Counted from the first letter of the stretch, positions 49,737 to 63,190 are shown. The stretch is DNA of 64,000 nucleotides from Microcebus murinus (GCF_040939455.1 NC_134108.1:5423501-5487500); one strand, 5' to 3'. The notes: generated from the sequence alone by a model not told the origin. A program made the numbers and translations.

Positions 49737-49880
49737 TACATATACATACTCATCTTGATTATGGTAATAGTTTCATGGGTTTATACATATGCCCAAACAT
49801 GTCAAATTGTACACATTAAATATGGGAAGTTTATTGTGTATCAGTTAGACCTCAATAATATTTTTTAAAAATATAGTCCT
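48740..49880 (+). mobile_element. Old L1 (L1M-type) 3' end, sense
   Basis: The plus strand carries a decayed ORF2 C-terminal region and 3' UTR: GATTTCATCAACATGAAG, AAATGCAAGTTGAAGCC, TGGTGAGGATGTGGAGCAACTGG, CCTAGCCATTCCACTCCTAG, CAATAGCCATCAACAGG and CAGTTAGACCTCAATAATA in order. It is truncated at the 5' end and full of stops. A (TA)n(CA)n microsatellite (49685-49736) sits in the 3' UTR. Confidence 0.88.
49685..49736. repeat. (TA)n(CA)n compound microsatellite
   Basis: About 36 bases of TA run directly into CA units. Two short plus-strand frames of Tyr-Ile and Thr-His repeats arise only from this. Confidence 0.95.
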
Positions 49881-51369
49881 TTTAATCTGTTTGTCTAGGT
49901 AAGCCCCTTTTCAAATGATATTTTCAGGCTAGCCATCGCCTCTTGAGTTGGTGCAGGTACAAATGTGGGTCAGCTTGACAGTTACATTTCATGCTAGCAA
50001 TCGACAGACTGGCTTTCTAGTATAAATCAGTCACATGAGTCTGAATATAATTCCCTCTGACAGAGTTCCAGACCAGTATGATTTATAGAACAAAATCTGA
50101 AATTCAGAAATAAATAGTAGTTTGGCAAATATTTTCTCTTTTTCTCTGTTACACAAAGATATCAAGAGTCTGCCAAGTTCACCATTTCAAAAATGTTGAC
50201 AGTTTCAGGTGCACAGAGTGTTTGTTGGTCTGTTTTTATTCTCCCTAGTGCTTTTCACAGAGTGAGGACTCCTGGATGTGGAGGCTGGAAGGCCATCCTA
50301 GCTGAGTACCTACCTGGGAGTGAACCTTTGCTGCAGAGATGAAATAACTTTGTAACCATCTCTAGCTTAGCTTGAACTACCCTTCCTCCTCTGCCTTTCC
50401 TTTTAAGTCTTTCTGCCTCTGGGAAGTGGCTGAGCTGGGCTTTCTCATGGTGATGCTGCCCACCCTGGTGCCCCTTCATGTGGGCTCACTGTGTCTGGTC
50501 TCCAGTGCCTTGTGATCCCATCATGGGGTTGTCTTTAGGTTCTTCAGTATTTTTTCCAGTATTCCTACAATGTGCATTCATTCTTAGGTAATCTTTTACA
50601 ATATATGTGCTATGTGGGATGGAGGGAAAATTAATATATCTCTGCATCACAGTCTGGTTGTCAGTAACTTTTTACCTTAGTTGAGGCTCTCAAAATGTTT
50701 AGCTAAATCACTTCCTTTCCTTTCTCTTCCTCTGTTTATCCCAGGCCACCCCTCCACAGCAGTAGAGGACCTTATCACTCAACTTTCCATCCCTCTCTGC
50801 CTAATTCTTGGGTACTTCTTTTGGAAACTTCAGAGTCTACATTATTGACCTGCCAAAATCCTGGCCAGACTTTTCTGCCGCTGCAGTCTGATTTATTATG
50901 CCATTTCTCTGAACTGACAACTCAGACATCTTGAACTTGGCAAGCCCACTCTTTGACAATAAAGTTTTATTTTTTTCACCTCTGCTATTCTTTTATTTCC
51001 AGTAAGTCGTATACAGAAACTCATCAAGACATCTGTTCTTAAGAGCTGTAGTCTCAAATAATCCTTCTTGACACTTCCTTTCTAAAGGCATCATTTCATT
51101 ATGGTCAGTGGTTTTGGCTTTGATCCCTCCAGCATTAAACATTTGCTAGAATCCACAACTCCCTTATTTCCATAACTTTATAATAACTGAACAGTTTTTT
51201 GTATTTCTGTCACTAAAGTCTTCCTCTCTAAATATGAAAAGCTCAGATTTCCTCCATCATCTTCAGCCAAACTCAGAAGAAAATCCTTTATCATTATATT
51301 GTTTCTTAAGTTATCTTTTTCCTTGCTGCTTTGAAATCATGTTTTCATAGTTTGACTAATTATACATAC

Positions 51370-51790
51370 TTGTGTCTTTTTCTGGACTTTCCAACCCAGT
51401 AATCCTTCTGTATATGAGTCAATATTATATTACTGAGCTTTTATAATATGTTTTAATATCTGCTAGGTCAGTTTCTCCTTTCATCATTATTCTTTTAAAG
51501 ATTGTTATTCTCAGATACTCATTCCAGATGACTTTGGAATAACTTCATTAAGTTTCCTCAAAAGATATTGCAGTTTTTTATTAGAATTACATTAAATCTA
51601 CAGATTAATTAGAGAATTGATGACTTGGAACAAATTATTTTTCCCACGCAAGCACATACCTCTCTATATTTATTAAGGTGTTTTTATCTATCTTTTAGTG
51701 TAGCTTGCAGTTCTCTTCAGATAGGTCTTGCCTAGTGATAATTTTATATATTTTATTCTTTTTATTGATAAAATAAATGTCATTACTTTG
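51370..51790 (-). repeat. Old L1 ORF2 fragment, antisense
   Basis: Phrases such as TACATTAAATCTACAGATTAATT, CTCTCTATATTTATTAAGGTG and CTTTTAGTGTAGCTTGCAGTTCTC are the antisense of an L1 ORF2 region. The preceding 49890-51360 has no firm repeat. Confidence 0.65.
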
Positions 51791-52329
51791 GTTTCCTCCT
51801 GACTATAAGTGCTCTCTCTTTGTAATTTCACCCACTGTTATAAATTGGGCTGTCATCTATGTATAGATTACTTCTTAACCCACATTCTGAACTGCTGTTG
51901 CTTATTTCCATCTTTCTGTTGAACATCATCACCCCCTTATGTTCCAGAGCTACCACAAACCAATCTTTTAATATTTAAAAATAATCCCTTCTTTCTCTGC
52001 CACCTCAATTTGTGCCCCCTGTGTGTTACCTCTCTTAATTAATTTTATCACGGTCCTAGCCATATAAGGTCAAAACTGTAAAATGGTCTTTGACTATCCC
52101 GTCTGCTGATTGTTTTGGTTGTATCTCTGTAATATTTCTTATATGTTTCCTTCTTTCCAATCCCACTGTCTTGTCTTATTTATAATCTGTATTATTTGTT
52201 ATCTGGTATTATTTTTTTTTTACCTAAATTATTGGTGTTTTGGCCTCTAATCTTTCTTTCTCTCTAAACCTAATTTATCTTCTATGATAATCTTAATATC
52301 TAAAACACTGATGTCATTACTGGCTTAAG

Positions 52330-52830
52330 CTTAGTCTCCTTTGCCTACCTGATAAAGTCCAAATAGCATGATTTGCACATGAGTGCCTTTAAAAATTGAC
52401 CCCAACAGAATGTTACCATTTTGTATTCTGTCATACTTCTACCAGCATCAGATCACTCTTCTTCCAATTACTGTCTGTTTCTTGTGTCCTCCCATGCCTC
52501 AGTTTCTTTAGTCATGCTGTCTACTCTGCCTACAATGACTTTCCAATACCACTTCCCTATTTTGATTTGCTGTAACTTCTCCTTCATGTCCCAGTTCCTA
52601 TGCCACCTTTACTGAGCTCTCTTATTCCAATAACTCATTATTTCCCCCTCTCAGTTCAAGGAAACCCATGGTTACCTCTATTACGGTACATGACACCTTA
52701 GTCTTTATTACATGTTGGTACTTCTGTTTCTTGCGTTTCCATGTCAGGCTTTTGAAGACATTGGTGGGGCTTCAGTTAACCAAGTTTTTAAATAAATACT
52801 TAGTCTCAATAAATATTGAATCTATGAAAT
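52330..52830 (+). repeat. L2 LINE 3' end, sense
   Basis: CCTTTGCCTACCTGATAAAGTCC, CCTCAGTTTCTTTAGTCATGC, CTGCCTACAATGACTTTCC and CAATAAATATTGAATCTATGAA appear in the L2 3' order. Confidence 0.65.
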
Positions 52831-52904
52831 AAATGCAGCCTAGAAGAACTGAGTAGTATTGTTTGCATATAGTCATAACTATAATGATAAATATTAACAG
52901 TATT

Positions 52905-53115
52905 TGGCATACATGGAGCTCTTAAGGTGTTCCAACACCATGCAATTAACACTGCTTTGATTGGCTGCCATTAATCTTAGAACCCTGTGGTGTTACTCTC
53001 ATGACAGCTACATTCTACATGTGAGGAAGAGGAGACCCAGAAAAGTCACTGATTTCCCCAGAGTTCTACAGTGCGAACTGGTGAAGTCAGGCTTTGAATC
53101 CTGCTAGCTTGACAG
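52905..53115 (-). repeat. MIR SINE, antisense
   Basis: AACACCATGCAATTAACAC, ACATGTGAGGAAGAGGAGACCCAG and GTCAGGCTTTGAATCCTGC are the reverse complement of MIR. The interval 53120-53600 has nothing named. Confidence 0.75.
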
Positions 53116-53614
53116 TGATGTTTAACTTTTAACCATTACCTTCTTGTGCCTCATTGTAGTTCTGCTATTGTCTTGCCTAATGGGAAACTCGAACATATGA
53201 TTGAGTGTTAGCATGAGCTTAGATTCCCAATTCTATTATTTTCCTTATTTCTCTGTATAGCTCCGAAGTCTTGGTTTTTACCCTTACTTTTATTTACATT
53301 TATTTTTTTAGTCTACATTTTATCATGCTTTGTTATAAGTTGCTTCAGATTTTAAGTGAGTGAGTATATGTTACAAATGATTATTAACGCTTTCTTTTCA
53401 CTCCATTAAATACATATTGACTATGTCCTCTGTCACACAGGTGCACAAGGTTCATGTTTCCAAGGCACTTCAAGAAAGCATCAGTTTAGTCACCACCATT
53501 CATTGTTTGCAGATTAATTTGTAAATATTCTGGGAGCTCTTCTTCAAAAATTAGGAAAATAGAATTAAATGGATGAACATTGACTATATTTAATATAAAT
53601 AAAAAATGATGACA

Positions 53615-53900
53615 GGCTGGAAGTAGTAGTTCACGCCTGTAATCCTAGCACTCTGGGAGGTTGAGGCGGGAGGATTGCTTGAGGCCAGGAGTTCAAGACC
53701 AGCCTGAGAAAGAGTGAGACTCCCATCTCTACCAAAAATAGAAAAAATTAGCTGGGTGCAGTGGCACATGCCTATAGTTCCAGCTTCTTGGAAGGCTGAA
53801 GCAGGAGGATTGCTTGAGCCCAGGAATTGAGGTTGCAATTAGCTATCATGATGCCACTACACTCTAGCCTGGGTGGCAGAGCAAGACTCTATCTCAAAAA
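53615..53900 (+). mobile_element. Alu dimer with 13-bp TSD
   Basis: It starts GGCTGGAAGTAGTAGTTCAC, with both arms and a short A tail. AAAAATGATGACA flanks it at 53602-53614 and 53901-53913. It is more diverged than the 32417 copy and resembles older AluJ types. Confidence 0.93.
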
Positions 53901-54884
53901 AAAAATGATGACAAAGTGTGAATATATTTATAACTTATTGAATGCCTTTCTCTTGACTACTAAAATTGTTTCCAATTTTCATTCTTTCTAACAAGATTTC
54001 GTTGAACATTACTGTTGCTAGATCATTATCCACAATTTTTTCTATAAGGTAAGTTTGTATAAATGGACCTACTATGTTATTTTGACATAGTAATCTCAAG
54101 ATATTTTTATGTATGGACAATGATAAGCAAAGTATTTATATTTCCACCATAGATTGCTTTTAAATCAGAAAGAAGCCTATAACAAATGTTAGAGTAGACC
54201 TCTGTGGTGGGTAGATTTTTATGTGATTGTGTTTATGTATTTTTCCCCCAAAATTTTCTACAATGAATGCATAAAATAAAAAGAAAAAAACATTGGTTTT
54301 CTACAAAGTTTTCAAACTTTCTAAAGTCCAAAAAAACAGAAAAGGATGATTATTTTTAAATATAATGTTGAGTCAGCTTTAATGATTAATCTTAGATACT
54401 TATTTTATAGAAAGAAGAGTGTATTCATTTGATTGTATCTTCTTTGAAGTACACAATTTGAACCTGATTTATCAAAGTTCTCAGTCCCAGTATTTATTTT
54501 TCTTTGCTGAAGTGGTTAATGTCACAAAATAAAAATAAGGGATTCAGAGATTTTTTTTCTCCTTTATCTTAACTTAGTGATGTTAATTTTACCAGAAAAC
54601 TGTGTAAGTCTTGAATGAATATTTTTTAACAATGATATATCTTTGGTTATTTAAATTAAATTTCAAAGAAACAATAATTTGGTTTAAAAAACGGTCATAT
54701 TTTCAGTCATATTTTTCTGACCAGTTAAGACAATACCTTTAAAGTATTTTTTGTTTTTTTTGAGCTAGGAGTGAGCCAAATAACAATTGCCATGATATTC
54801 CCAAGATAAAATGCTTAACTTTTTGTTATTTGGGGTCTCTACCACATCAAGTTCAGGTCCTTCTGCCTGATTTTTTAGGTTTTC

Positions 54885-55112
54885 CTGCCTCCGACCCCAG
54901 CCTCCTTCTCCCCACCAGTCCACCCTCCCACAGGCACCCCCCAGCCCTCACTGTCTGTGCCCTCTGGTGTCTGCCTCAACAAACTGTCTTCCTCCTGCTC
55001 CCTCAGCTAACTCCTCTAGCACCTGACCGACTTCTATTCCTTCTTCAACCATACAATTTGACATCTAATTATTTTCGTTTTTTTGGTTTTTTTTTTTTTT
55101 GTTTTTTTTACA
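54885..55112 (+). other. Pyrimidine-rich tract ending in a T-run
   Basis: C/T-rich sequence stands out from the AT-rich background, then T-rich text from 55078 ends TTTTTTACAG at about 55112, which looks like a splice acceptor. A 96-codon frame spans it but is low-complexity. No following exon is evident. Confidence 0.6.
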
Positions 55113-55849
55113 GTTCTTAAACTTGTGTATAGATTTTACTAGTGATAAGTACACAGAAGATATGTAGTAAATCCTTCTGGTATGATTGACAAATTCTCCT
55201 GTGCTTTGAAATTTTTAATTACTGCACGAATGTTTCAGAGTGCTTGCTTTTTCTCTTAAGGAGTAATTGACAACCCCGAGGGATGCCAGCTTACAATATA
55301 TCCATGTCAAAGTGACTTTGACCCTTTTTTAGTATGTCTGTTAGTAATTTTCATCAATAAGCAGTATAGCGAAAAGAATGTCAGACTAGATTTCAGCTTT
55401 GCTGCTTCCATTAGCCAGTTTTCTGGTGGTTAGATGGAAGGCATGATTTCCTTTTTCTGTAAATGGATAGGATTATACTAGATTATTCCTAAGACTCTTT
55501 CTGTTGCTTTAAATGTCACTTTATATATCCCAAAGTGTGTGGTGTCTTCTATAGTTAGATAATGTTGGCATCACCCATGTTGTTGAAAATCACCAAAATA
55601 GAACTTTAATTTTTAAGTCTTAGTTTGCTTATAGATTAATATTTGTATCAGTTAGTACAAAAATTGCCAACTTAGAGATTTTAGCTGAAGAATACTATGG
55701 TTCAACTAGTTGCTTCAGAGATCTGGTGATTTTCTTAATTTCCATAGGAAAAATTTATAAATATGCATATTTGATCACATATTTTCCACCTTATCTTTAA
55801 TAATCTAGAAAAATAAACACTCTTGTTTTTCTTTTTTCATTGTTGAAGC

Positions 55850-56245
55850 AGGACGCTTAGGTGGATGTTAAGACTTATTTTTAATTCAGGCCTCAGCACT
55901 CTGTCTGGCTAAGGTACAACAGCTTGATCTCTTTTGTGTGGCTTTGCTGAAGTATTTGTCCCCTATGAAAGCCAATACAATCAGCAGCACCAGCATAGAT
56001 AAAGAGCTGCATAAGGCTGTATTTTAGTGGCAAGGCTGTGTTTTGTGACCATGTTCTGCAGGCAGACTAGAGGTGACAGCATTATTTACTTTTGTTGCTT
56101 GGAGTCCAAAGAGAGAATAAATTGCTATTGATTTTTGAGACATTCCAGCAAAGGGTCTGAATGCCTTCAGAAGAGCCGGGTGGCAAGACAGCCAGTGATG
56201 GCAAAGAGCCTGCCTTTTAAAATGAAAATTCATTTTCTTGTTATT
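55850..56245. other. Repeat-free stretch, candidate conserved non-coding element
   Basis: A complex, balanced-composition segment between AT-rich flanks, with no repeat phrase and no coding frame of note. Enhancer-like character is only suggested by composition. The rest of 53915-58560 is intron without named repeats, including a GC-richer block at 57750-58100. Confidence 0.25.
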
Positions 56246-58569
56246 GTCATAAAGATTCTTTTTTTTATTTTTATTTTTTTCGTTCTTAGAGCTAGTTACA
56301 AGAAGATGTGACTGTGGGGCTATTGCCGTTATAAATATTTTCTATCCCCCATAAAGAATGGAATTCAGCACTTTTCACAGCAGTTTGAAATTGACAAATA
56401 GAGTTCTGTGTGCACTTGTATACATGTAGTCACCCAGACTTAAAAGTGATATTTAATCTATTAGCATATTAACTACTTTATCGAGGCTACTTTTAGGTTT
56501 GCCAAATGTTTGGTAGCATAAAGGAAGGAAGTTTGGTTTTTGTCTTGTTGTTTTAACTTGTAAATGGCAAATGTGCTTCTAAAATGATGTGTTTGCTTTC
56601 CTTAGTGATTACTTAATTTATCGTCCAGATACAATATTTAAGTGGGCGGTTTTTTAACTTGGAAAATATTTGAGACATTCTAAGCATATTGATGCCCAAT
56701 ATGCTGACCTTCCACATAATCCCTCATAAGATTATCATTCCCTAGGTATTTAGGATTCTACTTTGTGGTGGCACCTGAGGGACAAGTGCCAAAGGAATAG
56801 CTGCAAATCTGCTCATGCCATTACCTGTCAGTTAGTTTTCTTAAATCAATAGTGTACTCCTAATTTACTAGTCTGGGATGACTCATGTTTTCAAGTATCT
56901 GTTTTGGGAAGTGAGAAATCATTGGCATGCAGAAAATCACTGGTATACATAAAAGTGAGAAATGGTTATAAGGCTTATCATGGCAGAGACTGGAAAAGAG
57001 ATCCCAAATGAAGTTGATTAACTTCCCTGAGTTAGGAAGTGCTTTTTGAAAGAATGGAAACTTATATAATTAATAAAGAATTATATCTAATTCTTTTAGC
57101 TTACCATCCAGATCTCTAAATAAGCATTACTTCTAAAAACATGGTATTTTTTAATGGGGGCATTTCTGACCCTGAAAGACACAACTTTTAATGTTTTTTA
57201 CTATGTTGTGTCTATGTAATCATTTTACTTCCCATTTGTTACTATTAATCTGTTCAGATGTGAACACATGTAAAAACATGTTTACTTGAAAGAAATATGT
57301 CTACACATTTTTTTAGTTTGACAAATGGAAATTTCAGGTTGCTAAATCAGTGATAGGTACCCTTTTCCTGTGTGGAGGAAGGTGGAATAGTGAGAAAACA
57401 GCATGGACTTTACAGGTTGGTTCAGTGACTGTTCTCAATACTCAGTTCTTCTGGTTACTCACTGTATCATTTAGGTAAATTGTTTATGCTCTTTAGGCAC
57501 TGGTGTATCAAGTTCTCAAATGGTTATCAGTGTATCTATCTAAAAATGAAAAGGAAATCATAATTGTAGGTCAGGGTACATTGTTACCACTACCAGGAGG
57601 ACTCCTACCACCGTCATCATCATCTACCCTCATAGAAAGAAGTAAATGCCTAGAAATCAGGTACTATTGAAGGGGGAGGGGATAAAGAAGCTTAAAAGAA
57701 TCTGTCTCCTATTCCTGCTTTATTTCCCAGGAGCTATTCGATACTTCTCATGACCAGGTGTTAGGCCCACTCATTGAGGCCACAGGATGCTGCAGCTGGA
57801 TCCTAGCTGTGTACTTTTCATCACAGCATTTTGTTTCAGCCCTTGAACTCTGCAGGGACTTCTTGGGTGATGGCGACAGCCTTGGCTATTTGTGGATGTG
57901 TTGGTCTGACCACGGGAGATTGTGCTTCATGCACACAAACAGCCACATGCAGTGTTCCCTCCCCTAACCTCCCTCTGGGCCAGCACCTCTCTCCTCACTG
58001 CCTTGCCTCTCCCTCCCGTCAGTTGTTCCCTTTTCTGGCCTTTCTCTTCTGATCATGGCCTAGGTCTTCTGTGCACAGCCTTTCCTGCCATTGCCAGCCT
58101 TTAGCACTTCAAGTCCTGAGTTGGTGGGGTTTTGTTTATTCTACCAGTGAAGTCACAAGGACAAGGTAAAGTGGGTGTTTGGGTATTGCCAGATGTGCTA
58201 ATATGCCTTTCTCATCTATATGTTTCTTCTTATATTTTAAAACCCATGCCCCCCTTTGCAATAGTTTCATATTTTAGTCATAAAATTATAAACTTTTTTT
58301 ATTTTCTAAATATAACTTTCTGTAATATTAAAATGTTGATGAAATATTCTGGTAAGTTTCCTAAGGGTATATCCTCTTCCTTCTTTTTACCCCCAATGCA
58401 AGTTAAAAATCATTACTCTAATTGTTCATAGAATATTGTCATTGTTTTAATCACTGTCATCATAAACTAAACTGTAAGAAATGTGTGGCACTTCTAAAGA
58501 AAAAAATGCAGTTTTTTTTCTTCCCTTGCCTAGGATTTATCTACGTGGAAATAAATAATTTTGTAGTAA

Positions 58570-58830
58570 TATAAGGCAACATTTATTAAATATTTACTAT
58601 GTGCTAGATTCTGTTCCAAGTACTTTATGTGTATTAACTAATTTAAGCTTCATAACAATCTTAAGAGGTAAGTACTAATATTATCTTTATCATTTAGATG
58701 AAGAAACTGAGGCACTAGGCAGTTAAAAAATTCGCCTACTTTTACTCAGCTTTAGATGGTAAACTGGGATTCCAGTCCAGATATTCCAGTTCTAGTATCT
58801 GTGTTCTATACCACCACCTATGTATGCTGT
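58570..58830 (-). repeat. MIR SINE, antisense
   Basis: TTTATTAAATATTTACTATGTGC, CATAACAATCTTAAGAGGTAAG, GATGAAGAAACTGAGGCAC and GGGATTCCAGTCCAG follow reverse-complement MIR. Confidence 0.85.
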
Positions 58831-58873
58831 ATTTCTCTGCTAGGTGCTGAATATTATTTTAATAAATGATGTT

Positions 58874-59037
58874 GGCGCCAGGTGCAGTGGCTCACACCTG
58901 TAATACTAACACTCTGGGAGGCTGAGGCAGGAGGATTGCTTGAGCCCAGGAGTGTGAGGTTCCTGTGAGCTAGGCTGATGCTGCAGCACCCTAGCCTGGG
59001 TCACAGAGCAACACTCTGTTTCAAAAGAAAAAAAAAT
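58874..59037 (+). mobile_element. Alu monomer, sense
   Basis: It starts GGCGCCAGGTGCAGTGGCTC like a left arm, and ends with the strepsirrhine right-arm block 'tgtgagctaggctgatgct' and an A tail. It is only one arm long. Confidence 0.88.
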
Positions 59038-59154
59038 TATGCTGAGAGTCTCACCCCAAAAATCCAGACCAGAATTCAACAGTCTAAGAGTGCCCGTCTC
59101 ATATTGACAGCTAATTTTGTTGGTAAGTAGTTAATTTTATTGATAATACCTATT

Positions 59155-59232
59155 TGTTGAAAGGAAGAAGAATGAGAGTGAGAGGATGAGAGTGAGATAG
59201 AGTGAGAGAGAGAGAGAATGAGAACGAACTCA
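59155..59232 (+). repeat. (GAGA)-rich simple repeat
   Basis: A purine run of GAGTGAGAGAGAGAGAG type sits between two Alu copies. Confidence 0.85.
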
Positions 59233-59244
59233 AAAGATCTATGA

Positions 59245-59540
59245 AGCCAGGCAAGGTGGCTCATGCCTGTAATCTTAGCTCTCTGGGAGGCCAAGGCAAG
59301 AGGCAGGAGGATCACTTGAGTTCAGGGTTTGAAACCAGCCTCAGCAAGAATCAGACCCTCTCTTACTAAAAAATAGAAAAAAAGCCGGGCGTGTTGGCAC
59401 ATGTCTGTACTGTGAGCTGCTTGGGAAGCTGAGGCAGGAGGATCGCTTGAGCATAAGAGTTTGTGAGCTAGGCTGATGCCACGGCACTCTAGCCCAGGCA
59501 GCAGAGCAAGACTCTCTCAAAATAAATAAATAAAATAACA
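59245..59540 (+). mobile_element. Alu dimer, sense
   Basis: It starts GCCAGGCAAGGTGGCTCATG; both arms are present, with 'tgtgagctaggctgatgccacggcactc' split by a small deletion, and it ends in (AAAT)n. It is diverged, and no clear target duplication was found. Confidence 0.9.
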
Positions 59541-61274
59541 ATTTATTAACCATAACGAAGTTTGTACCTTCTGAAGATTATATAATTTTATCTGTAAAAT
59601 TAAATAACTCATAAGACACTTTATATAACTTAAATTTTGATACACTTTTAAAGTAATAGGAAAAAATAGTAATCTTTTTATCACTTTTATCATAATTCAC
59701 TTACCTTAACATGCATTTATTAAATGTATTTTGAAAGTTTACCTAAAATATTTTAAACAGCATACTTAGGGATTATATACTTTTAATTTATTCATTTTAA
59801 ACTTCAAAAAAATTTCTGCCTGGCTTTGCGTTCTGATGTAACAAGAAAGGAAAATTTATTTTTAATATTGAACTGAGAAAAACTAATGTTAAGGTAAATC
59901 TTTCATGCAAAGAAACACTACCTGTGCCAATAAAAAGAATTTGTAAATTATCCACTGTTTAGGATTAGCCAGCTCTCTGAATTAGCATGGATAATTGAGG
60001 CTTGACAGTTCTTAGTAGTATTATCAAGAGTATCTTTCAGATGATAATTTCCTTTATTGTCCTTGATTAATTTGTAAGTAATTAGGTGGAGTTTGGCAGT
60101 AACCTGATGTGTTCACTTCTTATTAATATAGGTTTAAATTCATAATCCTAAGTACTTTGTAAACTTATTTTCATGTGCCATCTTCATTCCACCTATAAAT
60201 TTAATGTGTATTTACAATGGAAACAAGACTTACTATATTTGGTTATCCTGAAACTCTGATTATTATGTTTTGAAGTGCTTACTTGTTAAATTTTAATATG
60301 CAAGCTATAGATACTAGGTAGATCATGGTACCTCTAAGACATTAATTATTTTTCTGATGTACTGTAGTGCATTAACATAATTACCAACTTAGTCTAGTCT
60401 ACAAATGAGTTTTCTATTTTTAAACCCTGACATAATTTTGAAAATGGAATTTATATGATATTTTTGTGGGAAAATAATCCCAAATTTGTTTTTGACATAA
60501 AAACATTATAGAATGTCACTCCATGTGAACAACCTTAATTCATCTACCAAATTTATGTTATTTCCTCTGCTTTTCTCAGCTTCCAGAACATTTCACTCTC
60601 CTAGGATTAATCTCTTAAGTGCTATGTGGAAATATGAAGTTTGGGTGCTGTAATATGTTTCTTAGAATTAATGGTAAGAACATTTGTATATACCGATGTC
60701 ATTTTTTAAAAAAATGAAAGTATAGTTCACATCTGTTTTCCAAGGATTTATAGCTCCTTTGCAGATTTAATTATTTTCCCCAAATCAGGAGAAAATCCAG
60801 GATATTGACTCACAAGTGTCACTATTTATATGCTATTACAGTGATCCTCAGACTTTCAAAACTTACCACATTTTAATCACAGTATGAAATAGCATGCATC
60901 CATATGATAGAAATAAGAGCTTCCTCGCCCCTTTTGCATAGAGATATCTTAGAACTGCACTGGGAAAGGGTGAGAATGATTCAAAGTTTTGTGAGACTTC
61001 ACAATTATAACAAGTAACTGAATTCAACTACATTTTTTCCCATCCAAGATTTGGGCTTTTCTTCTTAGACGTATGTAACTTTGAAGCTGGGTAGAGGTTT
61101 TAGACGTTGCTTTTTGTTTTGATTCTATCTTCTCTTTTATGAGAGAGGAAACTGAAGCCTACTTACTCCCCAGTCTTACTTATTTCTTTATGCATCTTCT
61201 CTTTTCCTGGAGGTACACACTTCTTTTCTATCTACAAAGAACCAGTAGAAGTTCTAATCTAATCATAGTTCTTG

Positions 61275-61291
61275 AAAAAAAAAAAAAAAAA
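61275..61291 (+). repeat. A17 homopolymer
   Basis: A pure A run. No retrocopy could be recognised upstream. The interval 59545-61590 is otherwise AT-rich intron. Confidence 0.9.
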
Positions 61292-61594
61292 CGTGTAAAA
61301 GAATATTGTAAAACAATGCTCTTCAAAATGCTCTTATTTTTGTGATTATTTCTTCTGGACATACAGTGGTTTCAAGATGACATTGACTAAACAGAGAAAC
61401 AGTGATGCTGTGTCTACAGGCAACTCAACTCATAGGGAAATTCCCATTTTTTAACATTCATTTCCTTCCTGGGTAGACTAAAATATCCCCTTAATGTGCT
61501 TGTCCCCACATAAGGTGGTCCGTTTCCTACCTCCTTGTCGAGGGAAGAATATCAGTCTCTACGGCCTTGGTATTAACTTTTCCCTGTCATACTT

Positions 61595-61725
61595 TTCTCT
61601 TCTGTGAAATGGGATAGTAATGGTGCCTACCTCACAGGGTTATTGTGAGTATTGAAAGAATTAATACTTGGAAAATGTTTTGAGCAATCCCTGACACATA
61701 AAAGGCTTTTTACTAAGTGTTAGCT
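61595..61725 (+). repeat. MIR SINE, sense
   Basis: TTCTGTGAAATGGGATAGTAATGG, CTACCTCACAGGGTTATTGTGAG and CCTGACACATAAAAGGC are MIR. The interval 61730-62630 is GC-richer but unnamed. Confidence 0.85.
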
Positions 61726-62689
61726 GGTAAGGAATATAGGACCATTGGCTGGCAGGTTGCACACAGGCAATGGATTGTAGGGTGGAGGCATATTTGGGGA
61801 TAGTTGGATACCAGGTCTACTCCATTCCTTCCCGGGGCAGGGTGCTTCTCCCTGCTCTCATCTGAAGGCCCGTGGTTGTTGTTGGTTTCACTTCTTTCTC
61901 TTTAGCCTCACACACCCCTCACCTTCCTTTCCCTTATCCCAAGCCTTTGGGACAGAATATCTCTGCACCCGTGCATTGGAATCTTTCCTAACCCACATTT
62001 AACAAATTGTTTCTCTGTGCCTTTGTTTCTGCTTCAAAAAAAAGTATGATGGATTAGGGAACACATCAAATACATAGGTATGCATAGATTATTACGTCAG
62101 CCATACCCCTGCCATATTTAAGAAACCAACAAACTGGGTTTGCTGAATATAGATTTCCAGGACATAGGAAACTTCAAGAGTTAAGAGAGCAGAGCTTAGG
62201 ATCCTATTGGTTGCTTCTAGTAAAGGAACTGCGTGTTCCGGGTTCTCCACCCTACCTAGATCATGCCACTGCCTGCCAGGTCTCCCAGACTAGCCCCAAC
62301 TAACCTTACTGTTTGTGGGAACTCTATATCTTGTACATTTTAAATTTCCCCATTTTTGCTTGTCTTTATTGTTCTGCTTTCACCTGATTTTAAGCTCTTC
62401 AGCTCCCTGCTGTGTTTAGGCATTAGAATTTGTACAGAAATGGCCTTACAAAGTTGTTCTCTGAGTTCCTTACTTGACTTAAGAAACTGAAATCATTGGG
62501 GGCCAACTGCTCCCTAACCCTCTTTTTTCCTGGCTAAATGTTGTTCAGCACCCAGAATTCTTAGAGTCATAAATTTCATTTTTTCCATTTGAAAGTCAAA
62601 CAACTTGAGGACTCCACCCAGCAAGCAGCACTGGTACACAAATTGAGTACAGTAGAAAGGTTAGATAGGCATTTATAAATAATTGACAG

Positions 62690-63190
62690 CTCTATAGTTT
62701 GGGGCCAACCAATGAACAAGGCATGTAGATTATGATTATTTAATCCATCCATTTACTTAACAAATTTTCTTTGGAAGTCTTAGGTACTGAGTCTTACTAG
62801 TGAGAGGTATTAGTTACACAAGGATGGATAAGAGTTCTACCTCAGGAGCCTCCTACTCTGGTGGGAAGGACAAACAAGTGGATCAATAATTAGAGTCCAA
62901 AGTAAGTGCTGTCTCCGAGGTCTATATAAACAGCTGTGGACTCACAGAGTAGGAAGCAATTAGCCAAGGGAGTCACAAGATTCCACAAGAAAATAATGTG
63001 TGTGTTTGATTTTGAAGGATTGCTTAGTATTTCCTATGTGAAAGGAGGATAGGATGCAGAGGAAATTGCATACAAAGACATGGTATATTGGTAAAACAGG
63101 GAGACCTTTAGTGGGCAGAACTATCGAGCACTGGTGAAGGAGAGGTGAGAAATGAGCCCTCTTTACATGCTTTAGTAAAGAGTTGGACTG
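62690..63190 (-). repeat. Old L2-like relic, antisense
   Basis: TCTACCTCAGGAGCCTCCTACTCTGGTGGGAAGGACAAACAAG and the downstream text follow the pattern of an antisense L2-type relic. A 78-codon minus frame (63196-62960) inside is chance. Nothing is named from 63200 to the end. Confidence 0.5.

Noticed and set aside
49629..49868. Frames with Tyr-Ile and Thr-His runs
   Set aside because: They are translations of the (TA)n(CA)n microsatellite inside an L1 3' UTR.
54830..55120. 96-codon Pro/Leu-rich plus-strand frame
   Set aside because: It arises from the pyrimidine tract; low complexity.
61130..61291. Possible processed retrocopy before the A17 run
   Set aside because: No recognisable gene sequence and no matching flanking duplication was found.
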